DNA from: Bagarius yarrelli
Lineage: Eukaryota; Chordata; Actinopteri; Siluriformes; Sisoridae
Direction of reading: 5' to 3'
DNA length: 64,000 nucleotides
Assembly (NCBI GenBank): GCA_005784505.1
Contig: VCAZ01000022.1
Coordinates: 588,799-652,798, forward strand
In this document: positions 1 through 9,259 of the stretch, one piece after another
Layout of the letters: each line of letters starts with the position of its first letter
Position numbering within the stretch: position 1 is the stretch's first letter
Notes under the pieces: model-generated
What the model was told of the DNA's origin: nothing
What the model saw: only the letters and a program-made list of their open reading frames with translations
Database searches by the model: none
Program-made: the position numbers and the translations under genes

Positions 1-83
1 GTTGGTTTATTATCAGTAATTAAGTAATCATGGCAATCATTTGAATAATTTAGCCATTGTTACTTCTAGGTACAGGTGTTTTT

Positions 84-226
84 TAGTGATAAAGAACTGG
101 CCGGGCAGATCCACTTCAGTGCTCGTCCAGGTTTCTGACGGATCCAGTGCATAGCTTCTCAGTGAGAATCCTGAGACAGTACCGGACAGAGTGACCGACT
201 CCCCACTCTCCAGGTTTCTCCAGAAA
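84..226 (-). pseudogene. IGHV fragment, FR1 to FR2 only
   Basis: Read on the minus strand, the fragment gives GESVTLSGTVSGFSLRSYA and then, after a frame change, HWIRQKPGRAL. The conserved FR1 cysteine is a glycine. About two bases are missing before the Trp-Ile-Arg motif. Homology stops after FR2, with no FR3, CAR motif or recombination signal. A V relic, duplicated at 4,637-4,773. Confidence 0.8.
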
Positions 227-667
227 AGTAGAATATGGTCATTTTGTTACACTGATTACGCTAATCATGATCACATGACATAAAGCAAATTTACATAAAA
301 ATGAGTGGTAATAAAATACACTGTCGTAAATACATTCTTGTCTGAGTTTTGCTTCACCCATATTTAAGGTGGATGAGAATGTAATCAAGGTGTTAGTGCT
401 TAATAGTAAACTATCGTTGTAAGGAATAAAGCACTTTTTGGCATGTTGTTATTGGAAATATTTAGAGGACAGGATGGTGGGATGCAGCCTCACATATTCT
501 CATGAAGTTTAATATAAAATCGCTAAAAAATATAAACTGAGTAAACATTTATATCAGTGAAATAATAATCAGCGTTGAGGCTTAACTGTTGGTAATGTAA
601 TGGAAATTAGTTATTCAGTAAAATCGATTTCTTCTTCAATTAAAGAAGTGAATTGTGATGAAGATGA

Positions 668-707
668 AGTTTTTGTGCAGCTCTGCAGCTTGTTGTGTGA
701 GTGTGTG
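668..707 (-). other. V recombination signal (variant heptamer)
   Basis: Nonamer ACAAAAACT with a CACACAC or CACACTC heptamer, giving a 24 or 22 bp spacer. It lacks the canonical GTG end. Confidence 0.7.
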
Positions 708-1170
708 GATAACGGGCGCAGTAATACACAGCTGTGTCTTCAGTCTGCATGTTCTGTCCTCTCAGAGTCACCGTGCTGCTGGAGTCGTCTTTAGAAATAC
801 TGAACTTGCTTTTTAGAGAATCTCTTTCTGATTAATGCTTCCACCACCCCAAATGTGGTTTATCCACTCCAGAGTTTTTCCCGCAGGCTGTCGAATCCAA
901 GCTGTGGCGTAGCTGTTATCAGTAACCGAGTAGCCGGATACTTTACAGCTGAGGGTTAAAGATTCTCCAGGCTTTAAAATGACTGAGGAGACCTGAGTGA
1001 ACTCGACGGCACAGTCCACACCTGAAAAAGAGGGAATTCAGTCAAAAATATACTGTATGTAATAAATGAAAAAGTTATAACTGCGATCATTTGCTCAGAA
1101 CTCTGAGTTTATTACTGAGAGAAAACTCACAGGATGAAGCTACAAGAAGCAGCAAAACTGCAGGAAACAT
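708..1170 (-). pseudogene. IGHV segment with a 2-nt frameshift in CDR2/FR3
   Basis: The leader exon is 1,131-1,170 (MFPAVLLLLVASS, donor GTGAGT) and the V exon is 708-1,021. FR1 to CDR2 read normally, with FR1 Cys and WIRQPAGKTLEW. Near 820-826 the sequence has two extra bases compared with its in-frame twin at 5,249-5,709, which shifts FR3 and the CAR region out of frame. Otherwise the two copies are almost identical, so the lesion is recent or an assembly error. Confidence 0.9.
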
Positions 1171-1271
1171 CTTTCAACTACAAACAGAGCTGAATCCTCC
1201 AGAGTCCACACTCACTAAGGCTCTATATATAGTTATATGTAGGGGATTTAGTACTTGTACTTTGCATATTC

Positions 1272-1279
1272 ATTTGCAT
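1272..1279 (-). promoter_or_regulatory. Octamer ATGCAAAT of IGHV promoter
   Basis: A perfect octamer on the minus strand, about 100 bp upstream of the leader ATG, where Oct factors bind in V promoters. Confidence 0.75.
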
Positions 1280-1449
1280 ATTTATATTATAGTCATTAAT
1301 AATCACAGTGATCTTTGTGGTCCTTTGGTGCTTTAATTTGTACTAAGATGTAAATAAAATTAAACTTGAACTGCTACCGAAATCTAACACTGTAAAATAT
1401 TTATGTGTTCATGGTATCATGTGGAAACATTTTTAACTATTATTCAGTA

Positions 1450-1735
1450 TATATGGCCAAATGTTCGTGAACAAATTACCATTAGACCCTTTGGTGTGTA
1501 TTTTACCAATATCTTACCACAAATCGAAAGCGCACAGATTTAATGTCAATAGCACTAAAAGACCCAAACACTGTTCCAACATGACAATGTCCCTTGTGCC
1601 CAAACCCCCTGAGCTCCATGAAGACATGACCTCAACCCCTTAAAACTGAACACCATTGGGACGAACTGGAACACCGACTGCATCTCAGATCTCCTCACTA
1701 ATACTATTGTAGCCGAATAAACATAATCTAGTGGA
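1450..1735 (+). mobile_element. Tc1/mariner transposon relic, 3' transposase end
   Basis: The plus strand can be read, with frame breaks, as the C-terminal part of a Tc1-like transposase. It holds a degraded version of the Pro-Asp-Leu-Asn-Pro ... His-Leu-Trp-Asp-Glu-Leu-Glu motif followed by a His-Arg-Leu-like segment. It is truncated and non-coding. The same relic is at 5,985-6,270 because it lies inside the tandem block. Confidence 0.7.
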
Positions 1736-1787
1736 AAGTTTATTTATTAAAAATTTGTTGGTTTGTCATGTAACAACAGTTTGTATG

Positions 1788-1825
1788 TGTTTTTGTACTG
1801 ATGTCGAAAAGGAAGTATCACTGTG
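1788..1825 (-). other. V recombination signal, 22 bp spacer
   Basis: Perfect heptamer CACAGTG, 22 bp spacer, nonamer ACAAAAACA. Confidence 0.9.
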
Positions 1826-2291
1826 GTTCACGGGCGCAATAATACACCGCAGTGTCTTCTGTCCTCAAGCTGTTCATCTGCAGATACACCTGCTTCCTAT
1901 TGTTGTCTCTGGAGATGATAAAGCGGCCCTGAACTGCACTGGAGTAATATGTGCTACTACTGTCATATCTTATAGTTGCAACAAATTCCAGTCCTTTTCC
2001 AGGCGCCTGTCTGATCCAAGCCATATAGTAGCCACTAATGTCCAATCCAGAGGCTGTGCAGGTCAGTTTATGAGACTGATCAGGTTTAACTATCACTGGA
2101 TCAGACTCGATCAGCGTCTGACTGCAGGAATCTGAAAGAAAAGTACCAACAAGAAAAGATGTAAAATGTTTAAAATACAAAATTTTCAAAGAGAAATGTA
2201 TTTTATACGAAATTTTGTAATAAATCACTTACATTGAATAAACATTGCTAATACAAAGTAACCCAAAATTCCCAAATTCGCTTAGTTCCAT
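1826..2291 (-). pseudogene. IGHV segment, intact V exon but out-of-frame leader
   Basis: The V exon (1,826-2,131) is open from SCSQTLIESDP through TEDTAVYYCAREP, with FR1 Cys, WIRQAPGKGLEF and FR3 Cys. The leader exon (2,233-2,291) is 59 nt, against 52 nt in the sister segments at 3.7 and 10.4 kb. A short near-duplication (AATTTGGG/AATTTTGGG) accounts for the excess. As a result the ATG frame does not join the V frame, and the joining frame has a stop and no upstream ATG. It is probably non-functional as a whole gene, although its V exon could still act as a gene-conversion donor. Confidence 0.8.
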
Positions 2292-2388
2292 CTTAAAGCA
2301 TGAAAACTGATCCTGTTGCTGTAAATGAACACAAACTGCTGCTGTTGGGTGAAATTTATCGGCATTAATACTTCAAATATTGGATTTC

Positions 2389-2396
2389 GTTTGCAT
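2389..2396 (-). promoter_or_regulatory. Octamer-like ATGCAAAC of IGHV promoter
   Basis: One mismatch from ATGCAAAT. The surrounding GGGCGTGGCATGCAAAC context recurs upstream of the 6.8 and 10.5 kb segments. Confidence 0.6.
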
Positions 2397-2411
2397 GCCA
2401 CGCCCACAAAA

Positions 2412-2448
2412 CACACACACACACGCACACACGCACACACACACACAC
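2412..2448. repeat. (CA)n microsatellite
   Basis: CA dinucleotides with two interruptions, just upstream of the V promoter region. Confidence 0.9.
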
Positions 2449-2521
2449 GACCAGGGAAAGTTTGATGTAAAGCAATCCAGTAGTATAACTGAAAAGCAAA
2501 TAATTAACAGTTACACAAGTT

Positions 2522-2522
<1 letters not shown>

Positions 2523-2560
<38 letters not shown>

Positions 2561-2562
2561 GA
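2523..2562. repeat. (AAT)n microsatellite
   Basis: Thirteen or so uninterrupted AAT/ATA triplets. Confidence 0.95.
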
Positions 2563-3272
2563 CGGCTGGGATAGACCCTGTGGCCCTGAATTAGGGAATA
2601 AGGGGGTATAGAGGATGAATGAATAATATCGAATGATAATAACGACAAAGATGATAATCTTTAAGGAAAAAAAGGAAATGAATTCTGTCTTAAAGTTGTA
2701 GAATAAAGTCTCGGCTGGTTTATAGGTACTTTAGATCAGAGTTTGGGTGTTTTGTGCACTTAAAAAAATTTAATTCAAGTCTTTTATCTTTCTCGTTTCT
2801 TCCTTTTCTTTATATCTTTTTTGCTTTTTCCTTCAATGTGTTTAATTCTTACCTGCAGTCACACTCTTCTTTACCTCCAACAAAGTCCTGACATCCCAAT
2901 CACGCACCGCTTTTAATAAGACAGAGTGACATTTATAATCAGGCTGCAGTTCATGTGTTTATGTAACATGTGTATCAGCCTTTTAGTCAACGATTTTCAT
3001 ATGTGTGTTTGTGTGACATCTAAAGGTGAGACTAGGTGCCGGTAATCTAAATAAATGAAGCTGGAGGATACTGGGTAACTGAATTCTCACCGTGCTCAGC
3101 TACTTCCCTCTGATGGTGGACAGCGGTGTAGCACCTCTTCTTAATGTTACACAAAGAACTGACAAGAATAACAAGCATTATACTAATATATAAATACTTT
3201 TTCTTTAATGTTTTAGAAAAATCTGTCCCTTTACTTTATTTATATATTATGTGAGCTTCACTAATGACCGGA
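2563..3272. other. Intergenic spacer between V segments
   Basis: AT-rich spacer, unique to the left side of the duplication. I see no further V exon or repeat family in it. Confidence 0.6.
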
Positions 3273-3310
3273 GGTTTATGTACGTCTCTGCAGCCTCATG
3301 TGTCACTGTG
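3273..3310 (-). other. V recombination signal, 22 bp spacer
   Basis: Perfect heptamer CACAGTG, 22 bp spacer, nonamer ACATAAACC with one mismatch to consensus. Confidence 0.8.
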
Positions 3311-3758
3311 GTTCACGGGCGCAATAATACACCGCAGTGTCTTCTGTCCTCAAGCTGTTCATCTGCAGATACACCTGCTTCTTACTGTTGTCTCTGGAGA
3401 TGATAAAGCGGCCCTGAACTGCACTGGAGTAATATGTGCTACCACTGTCATATCTTATAGTTGCAACAAATTCCAGTCCTTTTCCAGGCGCCTGTCTGAT
3501 CCAAGCCATCCAGGAGCTACTAATGTCCAATCCAGAGGCTGTGCAGGTCAGTTTATGAGACTGATCAGGTTTAACAACCACTGGATCAGATTCGATCAGC
3601 GTCTGACTGCAGGAATCTGAAATAGAGAAATAAACATATATAAGGAAATATTTTTAAAAAGACAGTAAAAAAAGAGCTTATATATGTAATAAATAATAAT
3701 ACTAACATTGAATAAACATCAATATAACAAAGTAACTAAAAAAACAGTTTAGTTCCAT
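3311..3758 (-). CDS. Immunoglobulin heavy variable segment (IGHV), intact
   Basis: The leader exon is 3,707-3,758 (MELNCFFSYFVILMFIQ, 52 nt, phase 1, donor GTTAGT). The V exon is 3,311-3,616 with an AG acceptor. Landmarks are SCSQTLIESDP at the N-terminus, LTCTASG (FR1 Cys), SSWMAWIRQAPGKGLEF and YYSSAVQGRFIISRDN. The exon ends TEDTAVYYCAREP (FR3 Cys). No stop or frameshift is visible. It encodes the antigen-binding V domain after joining to D and J. It belongs to the SQTL-type family with the segments at 1.8, 6.4 and 10.0 kb. Confidence 0.93.
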
Positions 3759-3853
3759 CTTAAAGCATTAAATGATTCCTGTTGCTGTAAATAAACACAA
3801 ACTGCTGCAATAGTGTTGAACTGAATTTATCAGGTTTATCAATGTAGGTTCTT

Positions 3854-3861
3854 ATTTGCAT
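3854..3861 (-). promoter_or_regulatory. Octamer ATGCAAAT of IGHV promoter
   Basis: A perfect octamer about 95 bp upstream of the leader ATG. Confidence 0.75.
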
Positions 3862-3869
3862 ACCACGCC

Positions 3870-4553
3870 CACTGGTCCTTTTTGTACTTCTAACACTGCT
3901 GATTGAGTTCCTTTATTATCCTGCTCATTCAGATAACCTCTCTTCAAATCCGGAAGAAGTATAATCAAATACACAGATTATTGTCATTAAATAGGGATCA
4001 CACGTCCATCGATCCAGCTAAACGTAATGATCTCTTAGGTGTTTAACTCTGTTTTCGATCATATTTGATCATTTTCCCCATGTAAAATTATTTTTAAATA
4101 TAATTTAACGAGAGAGACAGGAGCGACATCTAGAGGTGGGCAGAAAAATAACAAATAGAGAATTGGAACGTAAGTTGAATCTAATTTTAAAATGCTATAT
4201 AAGCTATAAGCTAATTATGGTATAAGTAAGTGTAACATATAAAAGTGTTTGCTGTACACTTTTATATAAAAAAATTGCCACTAAATAAACTGATCCTTGT
4301 AGTTTGGACATGATGTCCACGGATGTAGTTAGCTAAACAAATATTCAGCAGTGGTGACTGATGATAAAAAAAAGTTGGGGCGGGGTGTGTGTGCGCAAAC
4401 AAACTATAAAAAACCGAACTGTTAGTAATGCAAGACTGTAACTAGCCGATGGTGATGATGTATCATTACTGCTAGCTAAAATATGGAAAATGTTAAAGTC
4501 AGTGGTTGAAGACTTAATTAAATGAACCATGAATCTGTGAATTTGAGTTTGAT
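3870..4553. other. Intergenic spacer before the second duplication copy
   Basis: AT-rich, with no V exon or recognised repeat. It ends exactly where the right duplication copy starts. Confidence 0.6.
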
Positions 4554-4636
4554 GTTGGTTTATTATCAGTAATTAAGTAATCATGGCAATCATTTGAATA
4601 ATTTAGCCATTGTTACTTCTAGGTACAGGTGTTTTT

Positions 4637-4773
4637 AGTGATAAAGAACTGGCCGGGCAGATCCACTTCAGTGCTCGTCCAGGTTTCTGACGGATCCAGT
4701 GCATAGCTTCTCAGTGAGAATCCTGAGACAGTACCGGACAGAGTGACCGACTCTCCAGGTTTCTCCAGAAAAG
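4637..4773 (-). pseudogene. IGHV fragment, FR1 to FR2 only (second copy)
   Basis: Twin of the fragment at 84-226. It has the same missing FR1 cysteine and frame break, and is about 8 bases shorter near its FR1 end. It carries no recombination signal. Confidence 0.8.
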
Positions 4774-5208
4774 TAGAATATGGTCATTTTGTTACACTGA
4801 TCACGCTAATCATGATCACATGACATAAAGCAAATTTACATAAAAATGAGTGGTAATAAAATACACTGTCGTAAATACATTCTTGTCTGAGTTTTGCTTC
4901 ACCCAGATTTAAGGTGGATGAGAATGTAATCAAGGTGTTAGTGCTTAATAGTAAACTATCGTTGTAAGGAATAAAGCACTTTTTGGCATGTTGTTATTGG
5001 AAAATATTTAGAGGACAGGATGGTGGGATGCAGCCTCACATATTCTCATGAAGTTTAATATAAAATCACTAAAATATAAACTGAGTAAACATTTATATCA
5101 GTGAAATAATAATCAGCGTTGAGGCTTAACTGTTGGTAATGTGGAAATTAGTTATTCAGTAAAATCGATTTCTTCTTCAATTAAAGAAGTGAATTGTGAT
5201 GAAGATGA

Positions 5209-5248
5209 AGTTTTTGTGCAGCTCTGCAGCTTGTTGTGTGAGTGTGTG
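5209..5248 (-). other. V recombination signal (variant heptamer)
   Basis: Nonamer ACAAAAACT at 5,209-5,217. The heptamer is CACACAC (24 bp spacer) or CACACTC (22 bp spacer). The first CAC is intact but the GTG end is missing, so recombination may be inefficient. Confidence 0.7.
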
Positions 5249-5709
5249 GATAACGGGCGCAGTAATACACAGCTGTGTCTTCAGTCTGCATGTTCTGTCC
5301 TCTCAGAGTCACCGTGCTGCTGGAGTCGTCTTTAGAAATACTGAACTTGCTTTTTAGAGAATCTTTCTGATAAATGCCTCCACCACCCCAAATGTGGTTT
5401 ATCCACTCCAGAGTTTTTCCCGCAGGCTGTCGAATCCAAGCTGTGGCGTAGCTGTTATCAGTAACCGAGTAGCCGGATACTTTACAGCTGAGGGTTAAAG
5501 ATTCTCCAGGCTTTAAAATGACTGAGGAGACCTGAGTGAACTCGACGGCACAGTCCACACCTGAAAAAGAGGGAATTCAGTCAAAAATATACTGTATGTA
5601 ATAAATGAAAAAGTTATAACTGCGATCATTTGCTCAGAACTCTGAGTTTATTACTGAGAGAAAACTCACAGGATGAAGCTACAAGAAGCAGCAAAACTGC
5701 AGGAAACAT
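5249..5709 (-). CDS. Immunoglobulin heavy variable segment (IGHV), open reading frame
   Basis: The leader exon is 5,670-5,709 (MFPAVLLLLVASS, phase 1, donor GTGAGT). The V exon is 5,249-5,560 and reads VDCAVEFTQVSS, LTLSCKVSGYSV (FR1 Cys), ATAWIRQPAGKTLEW, a glycine-rich CDR2 (IWGGGG) and TEDTAVYYCARY at the end. It is intact, unlike its duplicate at 708-1,170. Its recombination heptamer departs from consensus, so its use in rearrangement is less certain than for its neighbours. Confidence 0.9.
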
Positions 5710-5810
5710 CTTTCAACTACAAACAGAGCTGAATCCTCCAGAGTCCACACTCACTAAGGCTCTATATATAGTTATATGTAGGGGATTTAGTACTTGTACT
5801 TTGCATATTC

Positions 5811-5818
5811 ATTTGCAT
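5811..5818 (-). promoter_or_regulatory. Octamer ATGCAAAT of IGHV promoter
   Basis: A perfect octamer, about 100 bp upstream of the leader ATG. Copy of the one at 1,272. Confidence 0.75.
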
Positions 5819-5984
5819 ATTTATATTATAGTCATTAATAATCACAGTGATCTTTGTGGTCCTTTGGTGCTTTAATTTGTACTAAGATGTAAATAAAATT
5901 AAACTTGAACTGCTACCGAAATCTAACACTGTAAAATATTTATGTGTTCATGGTATCATGTGGAAACATTTTTAACTATTATTC

Positions 5985-6270
5985 AGTATATGGCCAAATG
6001 TTCGTGAACAAATTACCATTAGACCCTTTGGTGTGTATTTTACCAATATCTTACCACAAATCGAAAGCGCACAGATTTAATGTCAATAGCACTAAAAGAC
6101 CCAAACACTGTTCCAACATGACAATGTCCCTGTGCCCAAACCCCCTGAGCTCCATGAAGACATGACCTCAACCCCTTAAAACTGAACACCATTGGGACGA
6201 ACTGGAACACCGACTGCATCTCAGATCTCCTCACTAATACTATTGTAGCCGAATAAACATAATCTAGTGG
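5985..6270 (+). mobile_element. Tc1/mariner transposon relic (duplicated copy)
   Basis: Same degraded transposase C-terminal fragment as 1,450-1,735. It was carried by the tandem duplication rather than inserted independently. Confidence 0.7.
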
Positions 6271-6323
6271 AAAGTTTATTTATTAAAAATTTGTTGGTTT
6301 GTCATGTAACAACAGTTTGTATG

Positions 6324-6361
6324 TGTTTTTGTACTGATGTCGAAAAGGAAGTATCACTGTG
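6324..6361 (-). other. V recombination signal, 22 bp spacer
   Basis: Heptamer CACAGTG, 22 bp spacer, nonamer ACAAAAACA. Confidence 0.9.
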
Positions 6362-6809
6362 GTTCACGGGCGCAATAATACACCGCAGTGTCTTCTGTCC
6401 TCAAGCTGTTCATCTGCAGATACACCTGCTTCCTATTGTTGTCTCTGGAGATGATAAAGCGGCCCTGAACTGCACTGGAGTAATATATGCTACTACTGTC
6501 ATATCTTATAGTTGCAACAAATTCCAGTCCTTTTCCAGGCGCCTGTCTGATCCAAGCCATCCGGGAGCTACTAAAGTCAAACCCAGAGGCTGTGCAGGTC
6601 AGTTTATGAGACTGATCAGGTTTGACGATCACTGGATCAGACTCGATCAGCGTCTGACTGCAGGAATCTGAAATAGAATTAAAACACAAATAAAGATTTT
6701 GAAGTAAAATGTTTAAAAAATTTAGTTTAAAAACATGAAGTCAACAATAATAAGAATACTAACATTGAATGAACATTGCGAGCACAAAGTAAGTCGAAAC
6801 TCTGCCCAT
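6362..6809 (-). CDS. Immunoglobulin heavy variable segment (IGHV), intact, apparent hybrid
   Basis: The leader exon is 6,764-6,809 (MGRVSTYFVLAMFIQ, donor GTTAGT) and the V exon is 6,362-6,667. It reads SCSQTLIESDP, LTCTASGFDF, SSRMAWIRQAPGKGLEF, YYSSAVQGRF and VYYCAREP without interruption. The 3' two-thirds is near-identical to the segment at 1,826. The 5' part (CDR1, leader and upstream sequence) resembles the segment at 10.0 kb more. That pattern suggests a recombinant V gene made by unequal crossing-over or conversion. Confidence 0.93.
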
Positions 6810-6912
6810 CTTAAAGCGTTAAAATTATCACTGTTTCTGTAAACTGTAAACAATCTACTGCTATTATTTTGTCCTGAACTGATCCACATAAATGGCACTG
6901 TTGTAGGAATTC

Positions 6913-6920
6913 GTTTGCAT
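6913..6920 (-). promoter_or_regulatory. Octamer-like ATGCAAAC of IGHV promoter
   Basis: One mismatch from the octamer. Shares its flanks with the 2.39 and 10.55 kb promoters. Confidence 0.6.
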
Positions 6921-6929
6921 GCCACGCCC

Positions 6930-7600
6930 ATTAAAGACGATAAAATATTCTCGCCATGATGTGAGACAGTTTTGTGCTGTCACATTCTGCTTAATATTAA
7001 TAAATGATGATGTAATATGTCTATACTGCCAGGGGCGCCCCAAGGAGTGACCAGTGGTTGTAATGTAATGATTCTTGCAGATTAACTGTATTTGCTGATG
7101 TATAAATTATATTTGGGGGGGGGGACTACACTATTTAATGGGACGTGAATTGCTAAATAAAATCATTTGGATACATTAACCTGATTATTACAATATATAT
7201 TTAGACTCTTATGCCATTAACCTGTTAAAGTTTTGTAAAAGATTGGAAAAGTTTTTATTCATTTTAATAATTAATGTAATGAAATCTATAATAACATGCT
7301 AATGTTTATAATAAAATAATAATCTTACAGTTGTTGAGTGTTAGAGAAGATGGTTTTGCTTATACACACTGCCCCCTTGAGGCAGAAATCATCATGTACT
7401 GGATTAAGAACTTACAGCTGGGCTAGTTTTGTGGACCGTTATGTAAAATTGTAACTGACACAGACAAATAAGCTCAGTGATGAATTAAGTAAGGAATAAA
7501 ACCCTCAGGGGCAATAATATATAAAGGGGTAAATAATCTAGGGCAGTGCACTTGTAACCTGTGGGGAACAAGTGCACTGCAGTCAGAGAGAGGAAAATAA
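6930..7600. other. Intergenic spacer between V segments
   Basis: AT-rich, with a short G run near 7,115. No V exon, RNA gene or clear repeat family is visible. The stretch CAGGGGCGCC near 7,030 recalls the upstream region of the 10 kb segment. Confidence 0.5.
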
Positions 7601-7607
7601 TCAGGGA

Positions 7608-7646
7608 TGTTTTTGTTCAGGGTGTCGGAGAGTTTTAACTGTTGTG
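7608..7646 (-). other. V recombination signal, 23 bp spacer, variant heptamer
   Basis: Heptamer CACAACA (two mismatches), exact 23 bp spacer, nonamer ACAAAAACA. Confidence 0.75.
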
Positions 7647-8071
7647 TCTCTGGCACAGAAGTACACAGCCGTGTCCTCCACCTGAAAGTTATGTCCTCTT
7701 AAATAAACTGTGTTGCTGGATTCGTCCTGGCTGAAACTCATCGTGCTTTTCATCGTGTCTTTAAGTCGAGTGCTGTCATCGCTGCACAGATATCCGAGCC
7801 ATTCCAGAGCTTTCCTGCAGATTGCCGAATCCAGTGAATACAATAGCTCGACACTGAGATCCTACAAGAGATGGAGAAAGACTCTCCGGGCTTGACGTGC
7901 ATGGAGGCCGACTGAGTGAGCTCCACGCCGTCAGCACCACCTGTGAATAATAACCAACATTAAAAATCATTCAATCCGTTTTTTAATAAAGTAAATTCTC
8001 AATTTATTCAGCCAACATGGTGACGTACAGAATGCAGCCGTGAGCAGCAGCAGCACTGTCGATGGCAGCAT
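7647..8071 (-). pseudogene. IGHV segment with a 1-nt deletion in FR2
   Basis: The leader exon is 8,029-8,071 (MLPSTVLLLLTAAF, 43 nt, donor GTACGT) and the V exon is 7,647-7,940. FR1 reads GVELTQSASMHVKPGESF with SISC. CDR1 has YCIHWIRQ. One A is missing in the Ala-Gly-Lys-Ala-Leu-Glu-Trp codons of FR2, so the downstream part (ALEWLGYLCSDD to VYFCARD) is in another frame. A Gly-Tyr pair before CDR1 also appears to be absent. Because only one base is missing, a sequencing error cannot be excluded. Confidence 0.85.
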
Positions 8072-8161
8072 CGTTGAAATAAAATGTTAAACCTGTTCTC
8101 GTCCTTACCACACACACTCACACAGCCTCACACTCCTCAATATAAAAGCCTTGACTAAAGA

Positions 8162-8169
8162 ATTTGCAT
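8162..8169 (-). promoter_or_regulatory. Octamer ATGCAAAT of IGHV promoter
   Basis: A perfect octamer about 90 bp upstream of the leader ATG. Confidence 0.75.
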
Positions 8170-8179
8170 AAAATGCCTC

Positions 8180-8690
8180 ATCACTTACTTGCATAACACC
8201 TTTCTGGGAATAAGTAGCTGGAGCATGTTTATTGTCCAATCATTTGACATGACAATCAGTCCACAATATAAAGTAATCAGTGCTGTGAAGGGTTCATTTT
8301 TACATTAACACCATGACTTAAACTGTCACTCGACCAAACATTAGGAACTGTTGGTATGGTGAAGATATATTGTGTGAATGTGTTCTAAACAGATATTAAT
8401 ACACACTGGAGATTTTTTATAATTTTTTTTAATGGCTACAAAAGATTTGCGTGTGATGTGTAGGAGAGGTGTGTATTAGAACCGGGGTTTTTCCATCATT
8501 TTTTTTTCTAGAAGGATATAGTAAAATGATCATGTACTGTATATATTTTTAAAAAGGCTCAAGTTTAGGCCAAGCTCACTTTAAGGCTAAACCCAGATAG
8601 CCTAATAGTCTAATAGTTAATTGAAGCGGGAAGCAGATTCAGACAGCGATTTAACCGTCTATAAGGTAAATACAGTTAGTTCAGTGTGTG
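8180..8690. other. Intergenic spacer between V segments
   Basis: AT-rich, with nothing recognisable in it. Confidence 0.5.
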
Positions 8691-8693
8691 TGT

Positions 8694-8732
8694 GGTTTTT
8701 GTTCAGCTGCTTCCTCAGCTTTAGTCACTGTG
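8694..8732 (-). other. V recombination signal, fully canonical
   Basis: Heptamer CACAGTG, 23 bp spacer, nonamer ACAAAAACC. All match consensus, the best signal in the window. Confidence 0.95.
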
Positions 8733-9165
8733 GCTTGTCGGGCACAGTAATAAACTGCAGTGTCCTCTGTCCTCAGACTTTTGGCCTCTAAGAACTGTGT
8801 GCTTGATTGGACGTCTTCAGACAAGAGAAAATGGCCTTTCATTGAGTCTGCAAGTGTAGGTTCATCTGTGGAGTCGGCAAATCCAATCCATTCCAGAGCT
8901 TTCCCGGGTTTCTGTCGTATCCAGTGCATGTAGTACTCAGTCATATCGAAACCAGTAATTTTACATGAGATCTTCACTGTTTCTCCAGGTCTCTTTACCA
9001 CAGCAGGAGACTGGTCCAGTCTGATCTCATCACTGAAGACACCTAACACATAAAACATTACAATCAGAAACAAACATCAGCACAGTCACAGACAGAAAAT
9101 GAGTCTCAGGTACCTTTAGTTAACACTATAATAAAGATGTAGTACTGAGTGACCCTCAGCCCCAT
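8733..9165 (-). CDS. Immunoglobulin heavy variable segment (IGHV), divergent family, intact
   Basis: The leader exon is 9,114-9,165 (MGLRVTQYYIFIIVLTK, donor GTACCT). The V exon is 8,733-9,042, and the splice rebuilds GVFSDEIRLDQSP. Landmarks are VKISCKITGFDM (FR1 Cys), YYMHWIRQKPGKALEWIG and the unusual CDR2 FADSTDEP. FR3 is also atypical (GHFLLSEDVQSSTQFLE). The exon ends with TEDTAVYYCARQ. It has no close relative in the window, and its recombination signal is perfect, so it is likely usable. Confidence 0.93.
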
Positions 9166-9248
9166 AATCGATCCACCCATTGATTCCGGTTAGTCGTGTG
9201 ATACGAACTTCGGGTCAGCAAAAGGGACTGTTTTATATACTGGGATAA

Positions 9249-9256
9249 ATTTACAT
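9249..9256 (-). promoter_or_regulatory. Octamer-like ATGTAAAT of IGHV promoter
   Basis: One mismatch from the octamer, about 85 bp upstream of the leader ATG. Confidence 0.45.
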
Positions 9257-9259
9257 AAA

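Larger units (their letters stand above)
1..2025. repeat. Left copy of a ~4.5 kb tandem duplication in the IGHV array
   Basis: Bases 1 onward match 4,554 onward almost base for base. The offset drifts from 4,553 to 4,536 through small indels. The block carries a V fragment, a V segment, a Tc1 relic and the 3' part of another V segment. Near-identity ends around 2,025, inside the V exon near CDR1. The left edge of this copy lies outside the window. Confidence 0.93.
4554..6560. repeat. Right copy of the ~4.5 kb tandem duplication
   Basis: Head-to-tail partner of bases 1-2,025, beginning with the same 20-plus bases as the window start. Small differences decide function. The V segment here (5,249-5,709) is in frame, whereas its left twin has a 2-nt insertion. 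Similarity falls off inside the V exon of the last segment, so the boundary is intragenic. Confidence 0.93.

Noticed and set aside
1091..1336. 81-codon plus-strand frame, repeated at 5,630-5,875
   Set aside because: Overlaps the V leader and promoter on the opposite strand. The repetition is explained by the tandem duplication.
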